Positions 1-11,872 of a stretch of 64,000 bases of DNA are shown here, piece after piece. This DNA comes from Symbiotaphrina buchneri (Eukaryota; Ascomycota; Symbiotaphrinales; Symbiotaphrinaceae). Below the pieces are notes generated by a model. It was not told the DNA's origin. It searched no databases and saw nothing but the letters and a program-made list of their open reading frames with translations. Numbering within the stretch: position 1 is the stretch's first letter; each line of letters begins with the position of its first letter. Both the position numbers and the translations under genes were made by a program. Where the stretch lies: assembly GCA_001599915.1 (NCBI GenBank), contig BCIG01000005.1:638725-702724 (forward strand). Direction: 5' to 3'.

Positions 1-2
1 TC

Positions 3-1604
3 GAATGGGTGCATGGACAAAATGAACGGAAGATGTATGGCACAATCGCAATGCAGAGATCTCACGAACTGGAGTTACGACCGAAGCAGCATTATCCGAC
101 GACCATGCGTGTACCGGGCGGTCCAGCGCTCACGGAGCCTCCGCCGGTTGAAGGCTTTCTCATCCGGCTCACATCTCAAAGAGGTACCGATCAGAAATTT
201 GGAAAGCTGTTCTATAAGCGTCTATATTTCTCCTCGCACAATCAGTTCTTATGCTTTTCTAGACCGACGAAAGCACACCCTCCTCCGCCGCCTAAGCTTC
301 CTATGACGACTGACTCAAGGATACCGACTGCTGATCAGATTGCGGAGAAAATCCCCATCATATATGGCCTGAATCCCTACCCACTGGAGAATGGTCAGAT
401 TTCATGGCTTGGTGCAGCTGATGAAATCAGGGAACAACATGACACAGAGGCTTTCGCCGAAGTGCAGCGGAAGATCAACACTCTGCTTGACAGCGATGGA
501 TATATCAACCTGTGTGACGTCTCCAAAATTAGGTCGATGGCTCGTGGAAGTACTCCAGCAGATGCCAACATCGACGAAGGCTCAGATGTAGATTTCATGG
601 AAGAAGTCCCTGGCGGCCAGGATGATGATGGTGTGACCACGGAGGTGGATGATGACAGAACATTTGAGCTTGTTATAAAGAATGGCTTGGTTGTCAGGCT
701 CCAGGTAAGAATAACAGTCGGTCTATCGACTTTTGCAAGAGGCTGATCTTCGTCTGGTAGGCATTCAACAAGATGACAAAGCGTGAATGGATGAAGTGTC
801 TCCGGGAACTTGCGAAACACTGGAAAGCGAGGGTTCATGCTGACATGCAGCTCCTCAAGAGCGTCCGCAAAGCGAACCTGCAGGAAATGAGAATAGATGA
901 AGAGATGGAAGCTCTTATAGGTCAATACGCCCAAAAGTGGGAGGTGACGAAATCAGTCGCGTCTCCTGAGCTCTGGCACATGTGCGGTATATCATGTTGC
1001 CGATCTGTAACTGTAAGGGCTCCAAGAAGCACCTGTGGCCTCAAGCTAACCAAAGCAGATGTCAGGGACGCTCTTCCAGAAACCTCGATATCACTCAACA
1101 TTCACCCGTTATAGTGTGATTCTTTGCCATGGACAGCTGATTCTCTTCCAAAATTCTCTGCGGAGCCATACCGGCAAAGTACTGCCCTCAGCACACCATG
1201 AGCGCCACAGCCACATTGATCTTAAGGACTGCTACATTTACAGCGGCCTTATCACGGAAAAGGACCTGCTGTATCGCAATCAAACTTTCGATAGCAACAA
1301 GCCCAGCCACACTGGCCTTCCTCGAATCTACCTCGAGGACAACTGGACGTCGCAAGATGAAGACACGATGTGTTGCTTTGTGCTGTGGCACAACATGAAA
1401 AAGTCGCTTTTACGCACCGACGAAGAAAGGGCCGCAGGAGGACAGAGGATGCGCCTGCGTAGGGTATCCAGGCTTGGAGTAACCGGACGGTCCATCGTGC
1501 TCAAGGCTCGGAGTAGAGCGGAGCGAGATCGGTGGGTGCTGAGCATCGCCATGGAGATTGAACGGCTGCAGCAGGATGAAGAAATCCGCGTTGTGCCCAG
1601 TTGA
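3..1604 (+). CDS. Spo71-like PH-domain protein (3' part, cut by window edge)
   Basis: Three exons: 3-704, 761-1012, 1059-1604. The reading frame is open to the left edge, so the N-terminal part is missing. Introns are 56 bp (GTAAGA donor) and 46 bp (GTAAGG donor), both phase 0. The protein carries a first PH-like segment beginning near VEGFLIRLTS and FGKLFYKRLYF, with a proline run, and a second one starting about MSGTLFQKPRYHS, through HIDLKDCYIYSGLI, to the closing helix with RAERDRWVLSIAMEIERL. This double-PH layout is that of the Spo71 family, which in yeast acts at the prospore membrane during spore wall formation and binds phosphoinositides. The role in a filamentous fungus is inferred. 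Recognised from sequence motifs only; family call fairly firm. Confidence 0.85.
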
Positions 1605-1786
1605 GCGTTTTCTGCATCTTGATTTTTCTATCTTTCTCCCTCATTGTATACCATTGGTGGACTTCTGGAGCGATCCGAATTCGTTTGTGCATAAAGAGCG
1701 GGTCTTTGGCAGGCTCACTGGATGGTCTCGGTAGAATCCGGTTGATCCAAATCAGCATAGGTGCCTTAATGAAACATAATCAAGCT

Positions 1787-2516
1787 TCAATCAGTCCAAT
1801 CTTCGTCATTGATTCTCTTTATGACCTTAGTTTTGCTCTTCCACCCCTGCCAGGGGATCTCGCCTGCTCTGGTAAAGGGCCACAAAATATGAGTGACACG
1901 ACCCGTGATAAGGCTTTTCGAGACCTGGACAGTATCAGCAGGGACAGCGTTCATCGTAAGACATCGACTTGTCCGCCAACTCACCGGCCCGTATGTGTTG
2001 CTGTCTATCGAGTGTACCCTGTCCTCCCCTTCGAGCCAGACATGTCCAGCGGGAACCTCGGCGGTAGGGAAGGGGTAAGGGGCCCGCGTATGCACGACGT
2101 CTCCCTCGAGGGCAACAACGCGCTTCAGCGCCATGCGCTCCGGATCATGGGGCGTCCTATCCCCAGCCTTATCAGCTCTTCTCATCCTCACACATCAACA
2201 GCACCGAGACTCCCAAAGCCAGCCCATGGGGAAAAGACAAGACCGACCAGAAACTAACAACCATGCCCCTCCTTAAGCCCTTCGCAGGCTCCCACATGCG
2301 GGCGAAAACAACATCGCGCTTGCGGGCATTGCTGTACTCCGGGCTCAGCAGCGGCGCCATGCTCGGCCCCGTCACCGTCATCACCTGCGCCACGTGGTTC
2401 CGGAAGAAGATGGCCAGCGGCAGCCACGTCGCGACGGTGCCCAGCAGCAGCAGCGCGTCCCGTGGACTGCCGGCGTATCGTCGGAACCGCGAGAAGGCGG
2501 ATGTTGAGCCGGACAT
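1787..2516 (-). CDS. IMP2: Mitochondrial inner membrane protease subunit 2 (S26 peptidase)
   Basis: Exons 2516-2248 and 2156-1787 give 212 aa. A hydrophobic segment at about residues 21-38 anchors the protein in the inner membrane. It is followed by the S26 serine box with VTGPSM (Ser52 the nucleophile) and by MALKRVV (Lys101 the general base). A later S-x-D-S-x-x-YGP box closes the catalytic fold. IMP2 removes bipartite sorting signals from proteins in the intermembrane space, together with IMP1. The intron (91 bp) uses a weak GTCGGT donor. I chose it because only this junction restores the family-typical joint VSFW-TPHDPE in phase. The gene is divergent from the dehydrogenase at 3112 and shares a 595-bp promoter with it. 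Confidence 0.9.
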
Positions 2517-3111
2517 GGGGCGTGGGCGGTGAGTTGATGTGGGAGAGGTCGTGGTAGGTAGGGGGGAGCGGTGGAGGAGGTAGGAGTTTGGCGGACTGGA
2601 GCTATGGTTCGAGGTTGGAGCTCTTCTGGAAGGGAAATATAATGATGATGCATCCGAGGCTGCAGCTAGGATTAACCATTTGCCGAGTGAGATTAACTCG
2701 GCAGAAGCTTATTTTCTTAGCTCGGCCCCTTTTCACCCGTACGACCGCAGCAGCCCTCGGAAGGCCCATTCAATTCGTCTTCTCCAAACTGAACAATCCT
2801 TCCAGCCTTAGTGAAGACGGAGGTTGGAAGTATATCGTCAGGTATCCTACTGAGCTGGTAGACCATCAAGAAAAAGCACGGAGATCTTCGGCGAATTCAA
2901 GCTATTCCTCTAGCGTCGGCAGCCCCGCTACTGGAGATGGACAGACAAACCCTGGTGTGGGGAAGCTTTCCGGCAGATCGATCTACCGCTGTGGCGTCCC
3001 TTCGGGCCCCGTATGAGAATAAACGTATATAGACGGTCCATATATCTTACCTGCTTGCACTTTTTCTTCATTAGATACCCTTAGGCCCATTGAATTGTAC
3101 CATCTTGCATC
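2517..3111. other. Divergent intergenic region (IMP2 / dehydrogenase)
   Basis: This 595-bp bidirectional promoter lies between two head-to-head genes. It is GC-rich next to IMP2 and more AT-rich near 3030-3110. I see no coding potential and no strong repeat. A TATA-like stretch (cgtatatag) lies near 3024, upstream of the dehydrogenase start. Confidence 0.5.
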
Positions 3112-4310
3112 ATGTCCCCTAGCAGCACCAAGCCCGTCTACAAAATCGCGTCTATCCCCGCCGACGGTATAGGCCCCGAGGTCGTCGAAGCGGGCATCCA
3201 GGTGCTGAAGACCCTTGCGGCGACACTGAAAACGTTCGACTTCCAATTCGACCATTTCGACTGGAGCAGCGCCTACTATAAGAAGCATGGGAAGTATGTC
3301 CCCGAGGATGCGCTAGATACGCTGAAGAAATACGATGCGATCCTGTTCGGAGCTGTTGGTGCGCCTGGTGAGTGCCGCCCATGCCCCTGCCTCTGATTTC
3401 CTAGGTGCATCTGAGCCGGTCGAGGACGTACGGACACAAGAAACTGACAGATCCAATCTTTGTAGACGTTCCGGACCACATCTCACTCTGGGGCCTCCGG
3501 CTGCACATCTGTCAAAACCTACAACAATACGCCAACGTGCGACCGACCAAGATCATCCGCGGTACCACCTCTCCACTCCGCGCCTGCGCCCCCGGCGATC
3601 TGGACTGGGTGATCATACGAGAAAACAGCGAAGGGGAATACGCCGGGCAGGGCGGACGAAGCCACGTCAACACGCCGTGGGAGGTCGCCACCGAGGTCGC
3701 CATCTTCACGCGCCATGGCGTCGAGCGCCTCATGCGGTTCGCGTTCGAGACCGCCCAGAACAGGCCCCGCAAGAAGCTCACCGTCGTCACTAAGAGCAAT
3801 GCTCAGCGCAACGGCATGGTCCTCTGGGATGAGGTGGCTGCGTCGCTGGCGAAGGAGTACCCGGATGTGCAGGTCGATAAGATGCTGGTTGACGCCATGA
3901 CCACGCGCATGGTGCTCCAGCCGCAGACGTTGGATACCATCGTCGCGACGAATCTGCATGCGGATATCTTGTCAGATCTGGCGGCCTCGTTGGCCGGCAG
4001 TATCGGCATTGCGCCCACGAGCAACCTGGATCCAACGAGGCAGAACCCGAGCATGTTTGAGCCGATCCATGGCAGTGCGTTTGATATCACAGGCAAAGGA
4101 ATTGCCAATCCCGTGGCTACCTTCTGGACGGTGGTTGAGATGATCAAGTGGCTCGGTGAGGAGAGGGCAGGAGATGCGTTGCTGGAATGCGTGGAGCGGG
4201 TGACGGAGAAGGGTATCAGGACACCAGACCTGGGCGGAAAGAACACGACCAAGGAGGTTACAAAGGCGGTGTGTAGGGAGATTGAAGAGTTGCTAGGGAA
4301 GAAGAATTGA
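3112..4310 (+). CDS. Tartrate/D-malate dehydrogenase-like (isopropylmalate dehydrogenase superfamily)
   Basis: Exons 3112-3367 and 3466-4310 give 366 aa, the usual size for this family. The single 98-bp intron has a GTGAGT donor and a TTTGTAG acceptor. The N-terminus has IPADGIGPEVV. The NAD/metal region carries VIIRENSEGEYAGQGG, then a DAMTTRMV segment, then ATNLHADILSDLAASL with the metal-binding aspartates, and MFEPIHGSAFDI. The ENSEGEYAGQGGR form and the short length resemble fungal and bacterial tartrate dehydrogenase/decarboxylase (TtuC-like) more than Leu2 isopropylmalate dehydrogenase, but substrate cannot be settled from sequence. There is no obvious mitochondrial presequence, so a cytosolic location is inferred. 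Confidence 0.88.
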
Positions 4311-4855
4311 GCGTTGGTGAATGCTGGAAAGCTTGGGAGTTTGGAAATCAGATACGATTTTAGCGGTCGAAAAGGGAAATGGGATAACGGATGAACAAAA
4401 CTAGTGATACGCAACATCCACTTATTCACATGATGTACAACATGTGACCACGTTGACGTGACCATACCAGTAGTTTATTTTCGATAAACTTTGATGAACC
4501 AGGACTACCAGGTCTGCACACTAAGGCAGCCGCATGCTCATGCCGCTAGGGGTCGAAATCCGCAAGAGCTTCACTACCACCATGTCTAGCACAGTGAAGG
4601 CCAACCCCTATCTTCTGCTAGGTATACTTCCTCAATAGAAGAGGCAATGTTACAATATATAAAGTCATGGTCAACATACCACTTGTCACGACGACCCAGC
4701 AGTGGAAGAAAGCCTTTCCCAGTAACGCCGACACCAGCAAATGCGCGCGTTTAAGATGATTCCAAAAGCAGGCTCCAAAGCCTTGAGCCACCGAACGCCT
4801 CATTAGCCATCGCAAGTCGCAGCAAGGTATCACATATAAGAGAAGGCACGCAGTC
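4311..4855. other. Convergent intergenic region
   Basis: The 545 bp between the stop codons of the dehydrogenase and the PEP7 gene presumably hold both 3' UTRs. I see no gene, RNA or repeat here. Confidence 0.5.
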
Positions 4856-7023
4856 CTAAGTCAAACCGCCCATATAAGCACTCCTGAAATCTAGTCCTTC
4901 GACCTTGCCTTTCAGGTCATCAATCTCCTTTTCGAGATCTCGTATGTTGCTCTGTAATGCACCCGCCTCGTCCCATCGCCGATGTTTGTTTGCCTCGGCA
5001 AGCATTTCGCTGACCAAGAACTTTTGTTCCTCTAGTAAGATCAGCCGCTCACGCAACTCCCTCTCTTCCGCTTCCATGGCTTCTATAGACGTTCCGCTGG
5101 TGACACTACTCGAGTCACCTGCAGGCGAAGAAGCGGAGCGAATGGCAGCGAGTGGGCCTCGAGAAAGTGGAGATGACGTGCCCGCTGCCGGAGTAGCGTG
5201 TTTGAGTATCTTGGGGAGTGTTTTCAGCGGTAACATATGTAAGTGAAGGAAGCTGGTCGCTTGTTGATATATCGCTTTTTGAAGTTTCTGTTGTGTGGGA
5301 GAGCGAGTGGGAAGATCACGTATCCGCCGTGCAGCCGTATCGTATTGACCGAAGGCATCAATAAGGCGCCTGCGTATTTTTGATGCCTCGGCAAGCTCAG
5401 CTTGCGTCGGCGGTTTGTCTGGATCTCTGGTAGTACATATAATGTTAGTGGAAAGCAATATTCATTATGCAAGACTGCATGACGTACTGCAAAATTGTTA
5501 AGAGTCGATGAAATATAGGTAGCATTTGCCGTATACCTCGCTCGAATTGAACAAGGTTCTCATATGCTCGGACATCTGCTAGTTTATGGGCAATTTCAGA
5601 GGCAAAGTCACGTTTGCTGAAAATGGTGTGCTTGCAGTCTTTGCACATGCGTACATCGACGCTCAGCTGAGATGCAGCCTTTTCTGACATGTTTCTCGTC
5701 ACTGCTAACTGTCAGACGAGGAGCGCAGACCTGGAGCTTGCATACTTACTGGCAGCTACGTTCAAGCCCACCTCACTTGAGCAACCTGTTTGTGGATCAC
5801 CACAAACGACCCGGCCACAAAGTCTACAGTGGTGTCTCCGAAAAGTGTAATTTGAGAATTCCTGCTTGCAGAATGGGCAATGGGAAACACTAGCATCGTC
5901 TTCCCATGTGACCACAGATTGCTCCAGCGATTTCCTCTGGTTCTTAGCAGCGGCAAGCGGCCAGTAACTTCCAGAGGCCTGATCCAATAGTGCCGGGTCT
6001 GTTAATAGTTGTGTTAATTTAGTCAACCGCTTTTCTAGTCTCGAGACCTCGAGATAGGCTTTATCCACGGTCTTTCTCCGCATTGAGCTGAACTCTTGCG
6101 TGTGGTCTCTCTCGAATCCTGAGCACGTCAGTTACACCCTCTGATTTGTACAGCAGATACGGACCATCATGATCGTTATAGCCCTCTCTTGATTTGTAGC
6201 ATGTCTCACAGACCCTACACCAGACTCCCCGTACTGGCTCGTGCTGTGCGGATCTTGAAAGCTTCATCTGATACATAGTGTGGTCTTCGCAGAACAATTT
6301 CCCACACTTCCTGCAGTTGATGTTTCCATTTAATGGTCCAAGTCTCTTATCACACATGGGATCCGAGCATGAGTCCCGACCAGTAGACCTCTGCCAATGC
6401 TCCCTTGTCACAAACTCATCAGGAGCCCGCACCAATTCCGGGGTGGATCGCCCATTTGAAATAGCCGCCGGTGGCACTGGTGCATCGTTCGGCTCAAAAA
6501 CATCGAGGCCTTTGAATTTTTGGTTCAATACAGCCAGCGGCTGAAAGCGCTTAGCCTTGACCATCTGCGTCCGGAACCAGTTTTTGACTTCGTCCTGCTC
6601 CACCTCTTCCAGATTCTGATGCGCATCATCAAGATGCCTGTAATAACATAAGTATGCTTATCATTTCAAGTATATAGAACAATCCGAACCTATTCAGCTG
6701 CAATAGAGTCACCTGCTGCACATTAGCTGAGGCCTTATCCCTTCCGCAAAGAGACGTACCATTTCCTCGTTACATATTGGGCAAACCAGTCTTGCTGATG
6801 CCGTTGCGACGGAGGAAGCTTCTGCAGTCGGTAATGAGACTCTCGAGGCCAGATCCGGCTCCTCCGTAGAAGTATGTGAAGTGGAAGCCTGGGAGTCAAG
6901 AGAGATCGAGCTCTCCGAGGGTGATAGTAAGCTTGCATTGCGTTTGTGTTGTGCAGCCACAGCCGGCGAAAGGGAGTCTCCACCCCCCAACACTCTTCCC
7001 CCGCCAAGTGTGCGACGGGCCAT
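4856..7023 (-). CDS. PEP7: FYVE-domain vesicle tethering protein Pep7/Vac1 (rabenosyn-like)
   Basis: Five exons (7023-6713, 6637-6165, 6118-5750, 5701-5488, 5426-4856) give 645 aa. The order is a Ser-rich N-terminus; a C2H2-like finger (CPICNEEM...HLDDAHQ) split by the first intron; a first FYVE-type zinc domain (CSDPMCDKRL...NCRKCGKLFC...CETCYKSREGY); a helix with RKTVDKAYLEVSRLEKRL; a second FYVE domain (CPFCKQEF...RRHHCRLCGRVVC...MCKDC); and a C-terminal coiled coil ending ASYMGGLT-like (SAYMGGLT). Pep7/Vac1 binds PI3P on endosomes and tethers Golgi-derived vesicles with Vps45 and Rab5. Intron 2 is only 46 bp with an unusual GTCCGT donor; it is needed to join NDHDG to the conserved RDHTQEF. 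Confidence 0.9.
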
Positions 7024-7455
7024 GCTGAAGGGGAAATGGCCGCCGTGGGGCAGGCCAAGTTGTTGTTGTGAGGATCGAAATAACGGCTGCGACGGCGGGG
7101 AGGTTTTAGGTTAGGCTCGCAACTTCCGGGACGCGATGTGCCAAGGAATCTCATCGCAAGGCTGCGTAAACCAAGGCTAAATCCGAAGCTATCCATGCAT
7201 GATACATAAAGCTGCTTCACACATCATCTGAAAGTCGGACTGGCTGGAGATAGAGAAAGATATATCTCTCCTGTCAGACACTCGTGGCTAGGGAAAGAAG
7301 AATATGTCCTTTGCTTCGCATCCGCGTTCCCGGGACTGTTGCACGCCTGCCAGTCGCCATTCATGAACCGAGCTACCATCAATTGATTCGCTTATGATAA
7401 TGACGCAGTCTTCTGTCGGGCAGAAATTCTTCACCTTTACACATTCTTCCCTTGC
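7024..7455. other. Divergent promoter region (PEP7 / MET8)
   Basis: These 432 bp separate two head-to-head genes. The left half is GC-rich. No gene or repeat is visible. Both 5' UTRs and promoters must lie here. Confidence 0.5.
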
Positions 7456-8334
7456 ATGAGCGTCGCCTACAACAAAATGCCTGAGGAGTTTCCCCAGGTT
7501 CAAGGGGGCGGCTCATTGATTGTTGCATGGCAAGCCCGTGGAAAAAGGGTTCTAGTAGTTGGCGGTGGAGAGGTCTGTCTGGTGCTTCCATTCCCGCGGA
7601 ATGGTTCGTTAACAATGCCAAAAGGTCGCAGCAGGGCGGATCCTCAACGTTCTGAATGCAGATGCCAAAGTGACTGTTGTGTCCCCACGGGAGGGTTTAA
7701 ATAAAGAAGTAGCATATCGGATCGATGCAAAGCAGGTTGACTACGTGGACCGGGTATTCGAACCTTCGGATCTTGATGGCGTCGACATGGTCCTGAGTGC
7801 GGTGGATGATCCGGAGGCGTCCACACAAATCTATACGCTCTGCAAGGAAAGGCGTATACCAGCGAATATCGCAGATGTCCCGTCAGAATGCGACTTCTAC
7901 TTCGGCAGCGTACACAGAGATGGGCCGTTGCAGATCATAGTCAGCACAAATGGAAATGGGCCAAAACTGGCGAATATTGTAAGGAGGAAGATCGCCGCAA
8001 GCTTACCCTCCAATACGGGAGCAGCAATTCAGAAGGTTGGGCTGTTAAGGCGGAGGCTACGGAAGGTCGCTCCCACTCAAGCAGAGGGCCCGAAGCGCAT
8101 GCAATGGTATGCATCTGCACCCTTTGTAATCATGGATCAAACTGACGACTGACTAGGATGTCCAAAGTATGCGAGACCTGGAGCCTTGAAGAGCTTTGTG
8201 ATATGAGAGAGGAAGATATGGAGGCGTTACTGAGTTATTATACATCTGGAAGTGTCCCAAAAGCAGCTGAGCTGCACAGGAGCGAGGACCCGGAGACTTA
8301 TGAATTTGATGGGAGTTTTGGGTGGTATGTTTGA
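7456..8334 (+). CDS. MET8: Siroheme synthase Met8 (precorrin-2 dehydrogenase / ferrochelatase)
   Basis: Three exons (7456-7572, 7625-8106, 8157-8334) give 258 aa. Introns are 52 and 50 bp. The NAD-binding Rossmann motif VLVVGGGEVAAGR spans the first junction (about residues 32-44). It is followed by VTVVSP, then the conserved stretch ANIADVPSECDFYFGS, in which the aspartate of ADVP probably corresponds to the catalytic Asp of yeast Met8. A further segment, STNGNGPKLANIVRRKI, matches the dimerisation/active-site core. Met8 oxidises precorrin-2 to sirohydrochlorin and inserts iron, making the siroheme of sulfite and nitrite reductases. The C-terminal helix region (WSLEELCDM) is in the third exon. 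The ATG at 7456 is the first in frame before the GGG motif. Confidence 0.92.
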
Positions 8335-8485
8335 GTAAAACACGCATGGACGATTAGGAGTCAGAGACTTATGACTATGGACACATTGTATATTAGATGG
8401 CTTGGTTCGCATACGAGCTTATAAGATAACCATTGTTTATCTGATACAAGCCCATCCCTCATGACCTTGAAGACTCCGGAAGACC

Positions 8486-9073
8486 TCAGATGCTTATCTG
8501 TCCCATATTGCCTTCTGTTTTGTCATAAGGTGCAACTCTAGGACTGGCGACCTGTGGCAGCAGCTCCTCATTTTGCTTCGGTATGTACGGTCTGAGGTAC
8601 TCGTCTATGTACCCTTGCGGTACACCTTTTGACAAAGCATCTTTGATGCCCATGTTGATTCTGTAAATGTACTCCGTCTGTGGTTCGTCCGGAGTGACTC
8701 GTTTGAAGTCAACATAGACCAGCTGCTTCATGGACCCGGATCCCTCCTGTGCAACCGGCGCTGACTTTGTGGTCTGATTTGCCATGTCTGGATAGAAGTC
8801 GACTGTGAGCATGTCTTTGACGTAGGCTATGGGAACACCTTCGTTGCAGTCCAGGTTGCTCTCATCTGTTGCGCTTAAGCTGTATGAGAGGCCATAGACC
8901 ATGTCCCCAGGGCTCCGTATGATATTTGCATATCCTCTTGCATTGATGATCCACTTCCAATCGCGTAATATAGCAATACCTTCATAGTGACTTTCAGGAC
9001 ATCGCTGGGCCATTTGCTCCATCCACAAGTTGGAACCATATCCGAAGTAGACGGTACGCTTCGTGATGTTCAT
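8486..9073 (-). CDS. Gamma-glutamylcyclotransferase-like protein
   Basis: A single exon of 195 aa from the ATG at 9073. An upstream in-frame ATG-less extension reaches 9142 but adds residues unlike the family. The N-terminus has the fold signature VYFGYGSNLW at about residues 8-17. LDCNEGVPIAYVK supplies the acidic residue expected at the catalytic position. A Y-G-L segment (MVYGLSYSLS) precedes it. The fold releases 5-oxoproline from gamma-glutamyl substrates in GGCT/ChaC enzymes; fungal members of this branch have no fixed role. It ends with a short tail after the conserved YIDEYLRPYIP. Confidence 0.8.
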   Translation of the reverse strand: MNITKRTVYFGYGSNLWMEQMAQRCPESHYEGIAILRDWKWIINARGYANIIRSPGDMVYGLSYSLSATDESNLDCNEGVPIAYVKDMLTVDFYPDMANQTTKSAPVAQEGSGSMKQLVYVDFKRVTPDEPQTEYIYRINMGIKDALSKGVPQGYIDEYLRPYIPKQNEELLPQVASPRVAPYDKTEGNMGQISI

Positions 9074-9913
9074 GATGGATTCCGTGACGATGAGGAACCG
9101 AAGTTCGCGCTGGTGGAGAAGTAGTAGAGCCCTGCTTGTCACTCGTAAGGCACAGTTTGCTGGAAGGATCTGGGCTCTACGAATAAAGAAACAACGTGGT
9201 TGTTTGAAGAAGTTTCAGAGCGACGGAACTGGCTGAATAAAAACCATACAAGCAGACTTATAGCAATTGTGGACAGAAAACGGCACCTCCAATATAAGGT
9301 AGTAGATTATTTATATGCAGTCACGCCAGTGTTCTGCTACCGATTCCATTGCCTCCTCGCACGTTGAATAAGGTATGGTGAAAGCCCGTTTTCGGAGCTT
9401 TGATCACCCCGAAAGCAGTTGGTGGGAATTTGAAAGGGGCCATCATGAAAAGTGATGACAGATATCGAGGGGCTTAACTGGATCTACAGGTACGCCTACC
9501 TAAAGTAAAGCGAGGACTAACGGACGGGAAGGATTCTTTAGCTGCCGTCGCTAGCCTCTGTCAGTTAGGGCCTTTAACTGTGTCTGCTACGGAAACACCC
9601 CCGCATAAACGAAGCGCATCTAACGTACTTTACTCGAGTACTTCAACGATTACCTGTAGACTGCGGACAACAACGTAGAATAATGGGAGGATGAATGTTC
9701 GGATCAAGAGCTTGTCTGTAGGTGTCTCTCCTCGTCTTGTATTTTCTCTTACCCTCTTCTGCCAATTGTTAAAGGCTTTCCTTCTCAAGAAACCTGCTGG
9801 CTCAGAAACCAGTGAGGCCATCGAGATACCTCTACCTTCTTACGTCGTGCGTTGGCTCACACTGGTTCCTCGTAGTATGACAACATCTGCAGTCGCAACT
9901 AGCTGTCCACAGG
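9074..9913. other. Divergent intergenic region (GGCT-like / METTL16-like)
   Basis: The 840 bp between two head-to-head genes are moderately AT-rich around 9280-9330. I found no convincing open frame, repeat or RNA gene. Confidence 0.45.
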
Positions 9914-11696
9914 ATGGATACAGCGAGGAACATCTACAGGAATGAAGTAGATTTTGCAGTACTGGCGTTGACCGACAGCGAGTTTGCAAAGCGGTAAGTC
10001 TATGAAGATGATCTTTCCATGGATAAAGCGAGCTTAACTTTTTTGACAGTCTAAAACCCAACGGCCAGCTCGACTTTAGTGATCCAAAGGCTGTCAAGTA
10101 TGAAGTCAATGCTAGTTCCGGACCCTATCTGCGCTGACGCAGCTAGGGCTTTGACGAAAGCACTTCTGAAAAAGGACTTCAACATCGAAATCGATCTGCC
10201 GGATGACCGACTGTGCCCTCCAGTAAGGCTTATACATCAATTGGAAAGCATTTGCTGACAAGATACAGGTCCCAAACCGGTATGTGTTCTCGACCGAGAA
10301 TCAGTAGTCGTCTCAGTCCTAACGCCTGTGCTAGATTCAATTATATCCTTTGGGTCCAAGACCTACTGGATACTACTAGCGATGAATATACCGATACATA
10401 TGACCCCGACAGAGACGTGACCGGCCTAGACATGTTAGTCATACCAGTTGTTCTTTTCTGCAGGGAACAGGCTGACGTTCTCAGTGGCATTGGATCTAGC
10501 TGTATATACCCACTGTTGGGTTGCTCACAGAGACCACGATGGAAGTTCATTGGTACAGGTATGTGTCTATCCCTATGCAATTCCTGCTTGGTCTAACAAC
10601 AATAGATATTGATGATAAAGCTGTGGAATTTGCAAGAGGGAATATCTCACGAAACAACCTGACATTCCGTATTAGGGTCCTGCAGACCAGTCCACAGAGC
10701 AGCCTAATCCCGCTTGACGCTGTTGGAATTGACAGGTATGCTTGCTTTTCGGGCTTGTCAGTGCTTTTCCATCAACCGTGATAGGATCGACTTTACCATG
10801 TGCAACCCACCATTCTACGAATCCGAAGAAGAGATGCTCAGGCTTGCCAAGCAGAAGCAGAGGCCACCACTCTCTGTAAGCGTCTTCCCTTCTTGATATC
10901 AAACAGGTCATTGACTGACGGTCAAGGCTTGTACTGGAGCCCCCGTCGAGATGTGTACGCAAGGGGGAGAAGAAACATTCGTTACCCGGATATTGGATGA
11001 GTCTCTTGTTCTTCGTGATCGTGTGCAGTGGTACACTAGTATGCTAGGCAAACTCTCGAGCGTATCAACCATAATCAAGCGGATAAGAGACGCCGGGTGC
11101 GATAATTGGGCGGTCACTGAATTCATGCAAGGAGGGAAAACACGAAGATGGGCGGTGGCTTGGAGTTGGGAAGACAAGCGGCCAACACCAGTATGCCCTT
11201 TTCACCCCCCGGAGCAGGCAGAAACACTGATTGAAGGGTTTAGAACGCGGCGCGCAATATATCTTCTCTTCCGAAGACACTGCTTCCGTTTCCGTCCATC
11301 TTCTCATTTCACCCTCCATCTCATGCAGCAAACACCCCTGACGTTATAAGCGAGTATATAAATTCAGCGATGGGCAGGTTGGATGTCCAATGGCAGTGGC
11401 GGCCGAGCATCAAAACTGGGGTTTGTTTTGCCAAAGGCAATGAATGGTCAAGGGCTGCCAGACGTAATCGGAAAAGGCGTGAGATGGAGGGCACGGAGGC
11501 TAAAGACAAGTACATGGATGTGGATGAAGAGGCTCAGCTTGGAGTGAAAATACAGGTGGTGGAGAAAGTCAGCCCGTCTAGCCTCGAGATCACTGTTAGA
11601 TGGCTCAAAGGTCACGATCCTGTGCTCTTTGAGAGCTTCTGTGGTTGGTTGAAGAGAGAATTGGAAGCAAGCCGCGCTTCCGGAGCCCCTGGCTAG
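9914..11696 (+). CDS. METTL16/METT-10-type RNA N6-adenosine methyltransferase
   Basis: Ten exons: 9914-9993, 10050-10097, 10147-10222, 10269-10279, 10335-10433, 10485-10558, 10606-10735, 10785-10875, 10927-11190, 11244-11696; 441 aa. All nine introns are 46-57 bp and all phases close. Exon 4 is only 11 nt. The N-terminus (ARNIYRNEVDFAVLA, then LDFSDPKAVKALTKALL, IDLPDDRLCPPVPNR) matches the METTL16 RNA-binding module. The SAM site is LDIGIGSSCIYPLLG, and FTMCNPPFY carries the NPPF catalytic motif of adenine-N6 RNA methyltransferases. The human and nematode enzymes modify U6 snRNA and SAM-synthetase transcripts; this protein probably modifies U6. The last exon (about 150 aa, WRPSIKTG, NEWSRAARR) is less conserved. 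Confidence 0.9.
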
Positions 11697-11872
11697 CCAT
11701 ATAATACAGTTTTATCTGTCGAAGACGACCCGTTCGCTTCAAGTGGTGACATGGCCGGATCCAACCCCAATCCTATGCGTGCTTCTAGTGAAATAAATCT
11801 ATCGCGAGCCTTTTCATATATCGCTCACACCTTCTATGCATTCGAGCACCCGGTGTATAGCACACTGTCACC

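Noticed and set aside
9074-9142. N-terminal extension of the GGCT-like protein
   Set aside because: The extra 23 residues precede the conserved YFGYGSN opening by too much and start with a non-ATG codon. The ATG at 9073 gives a normal length.
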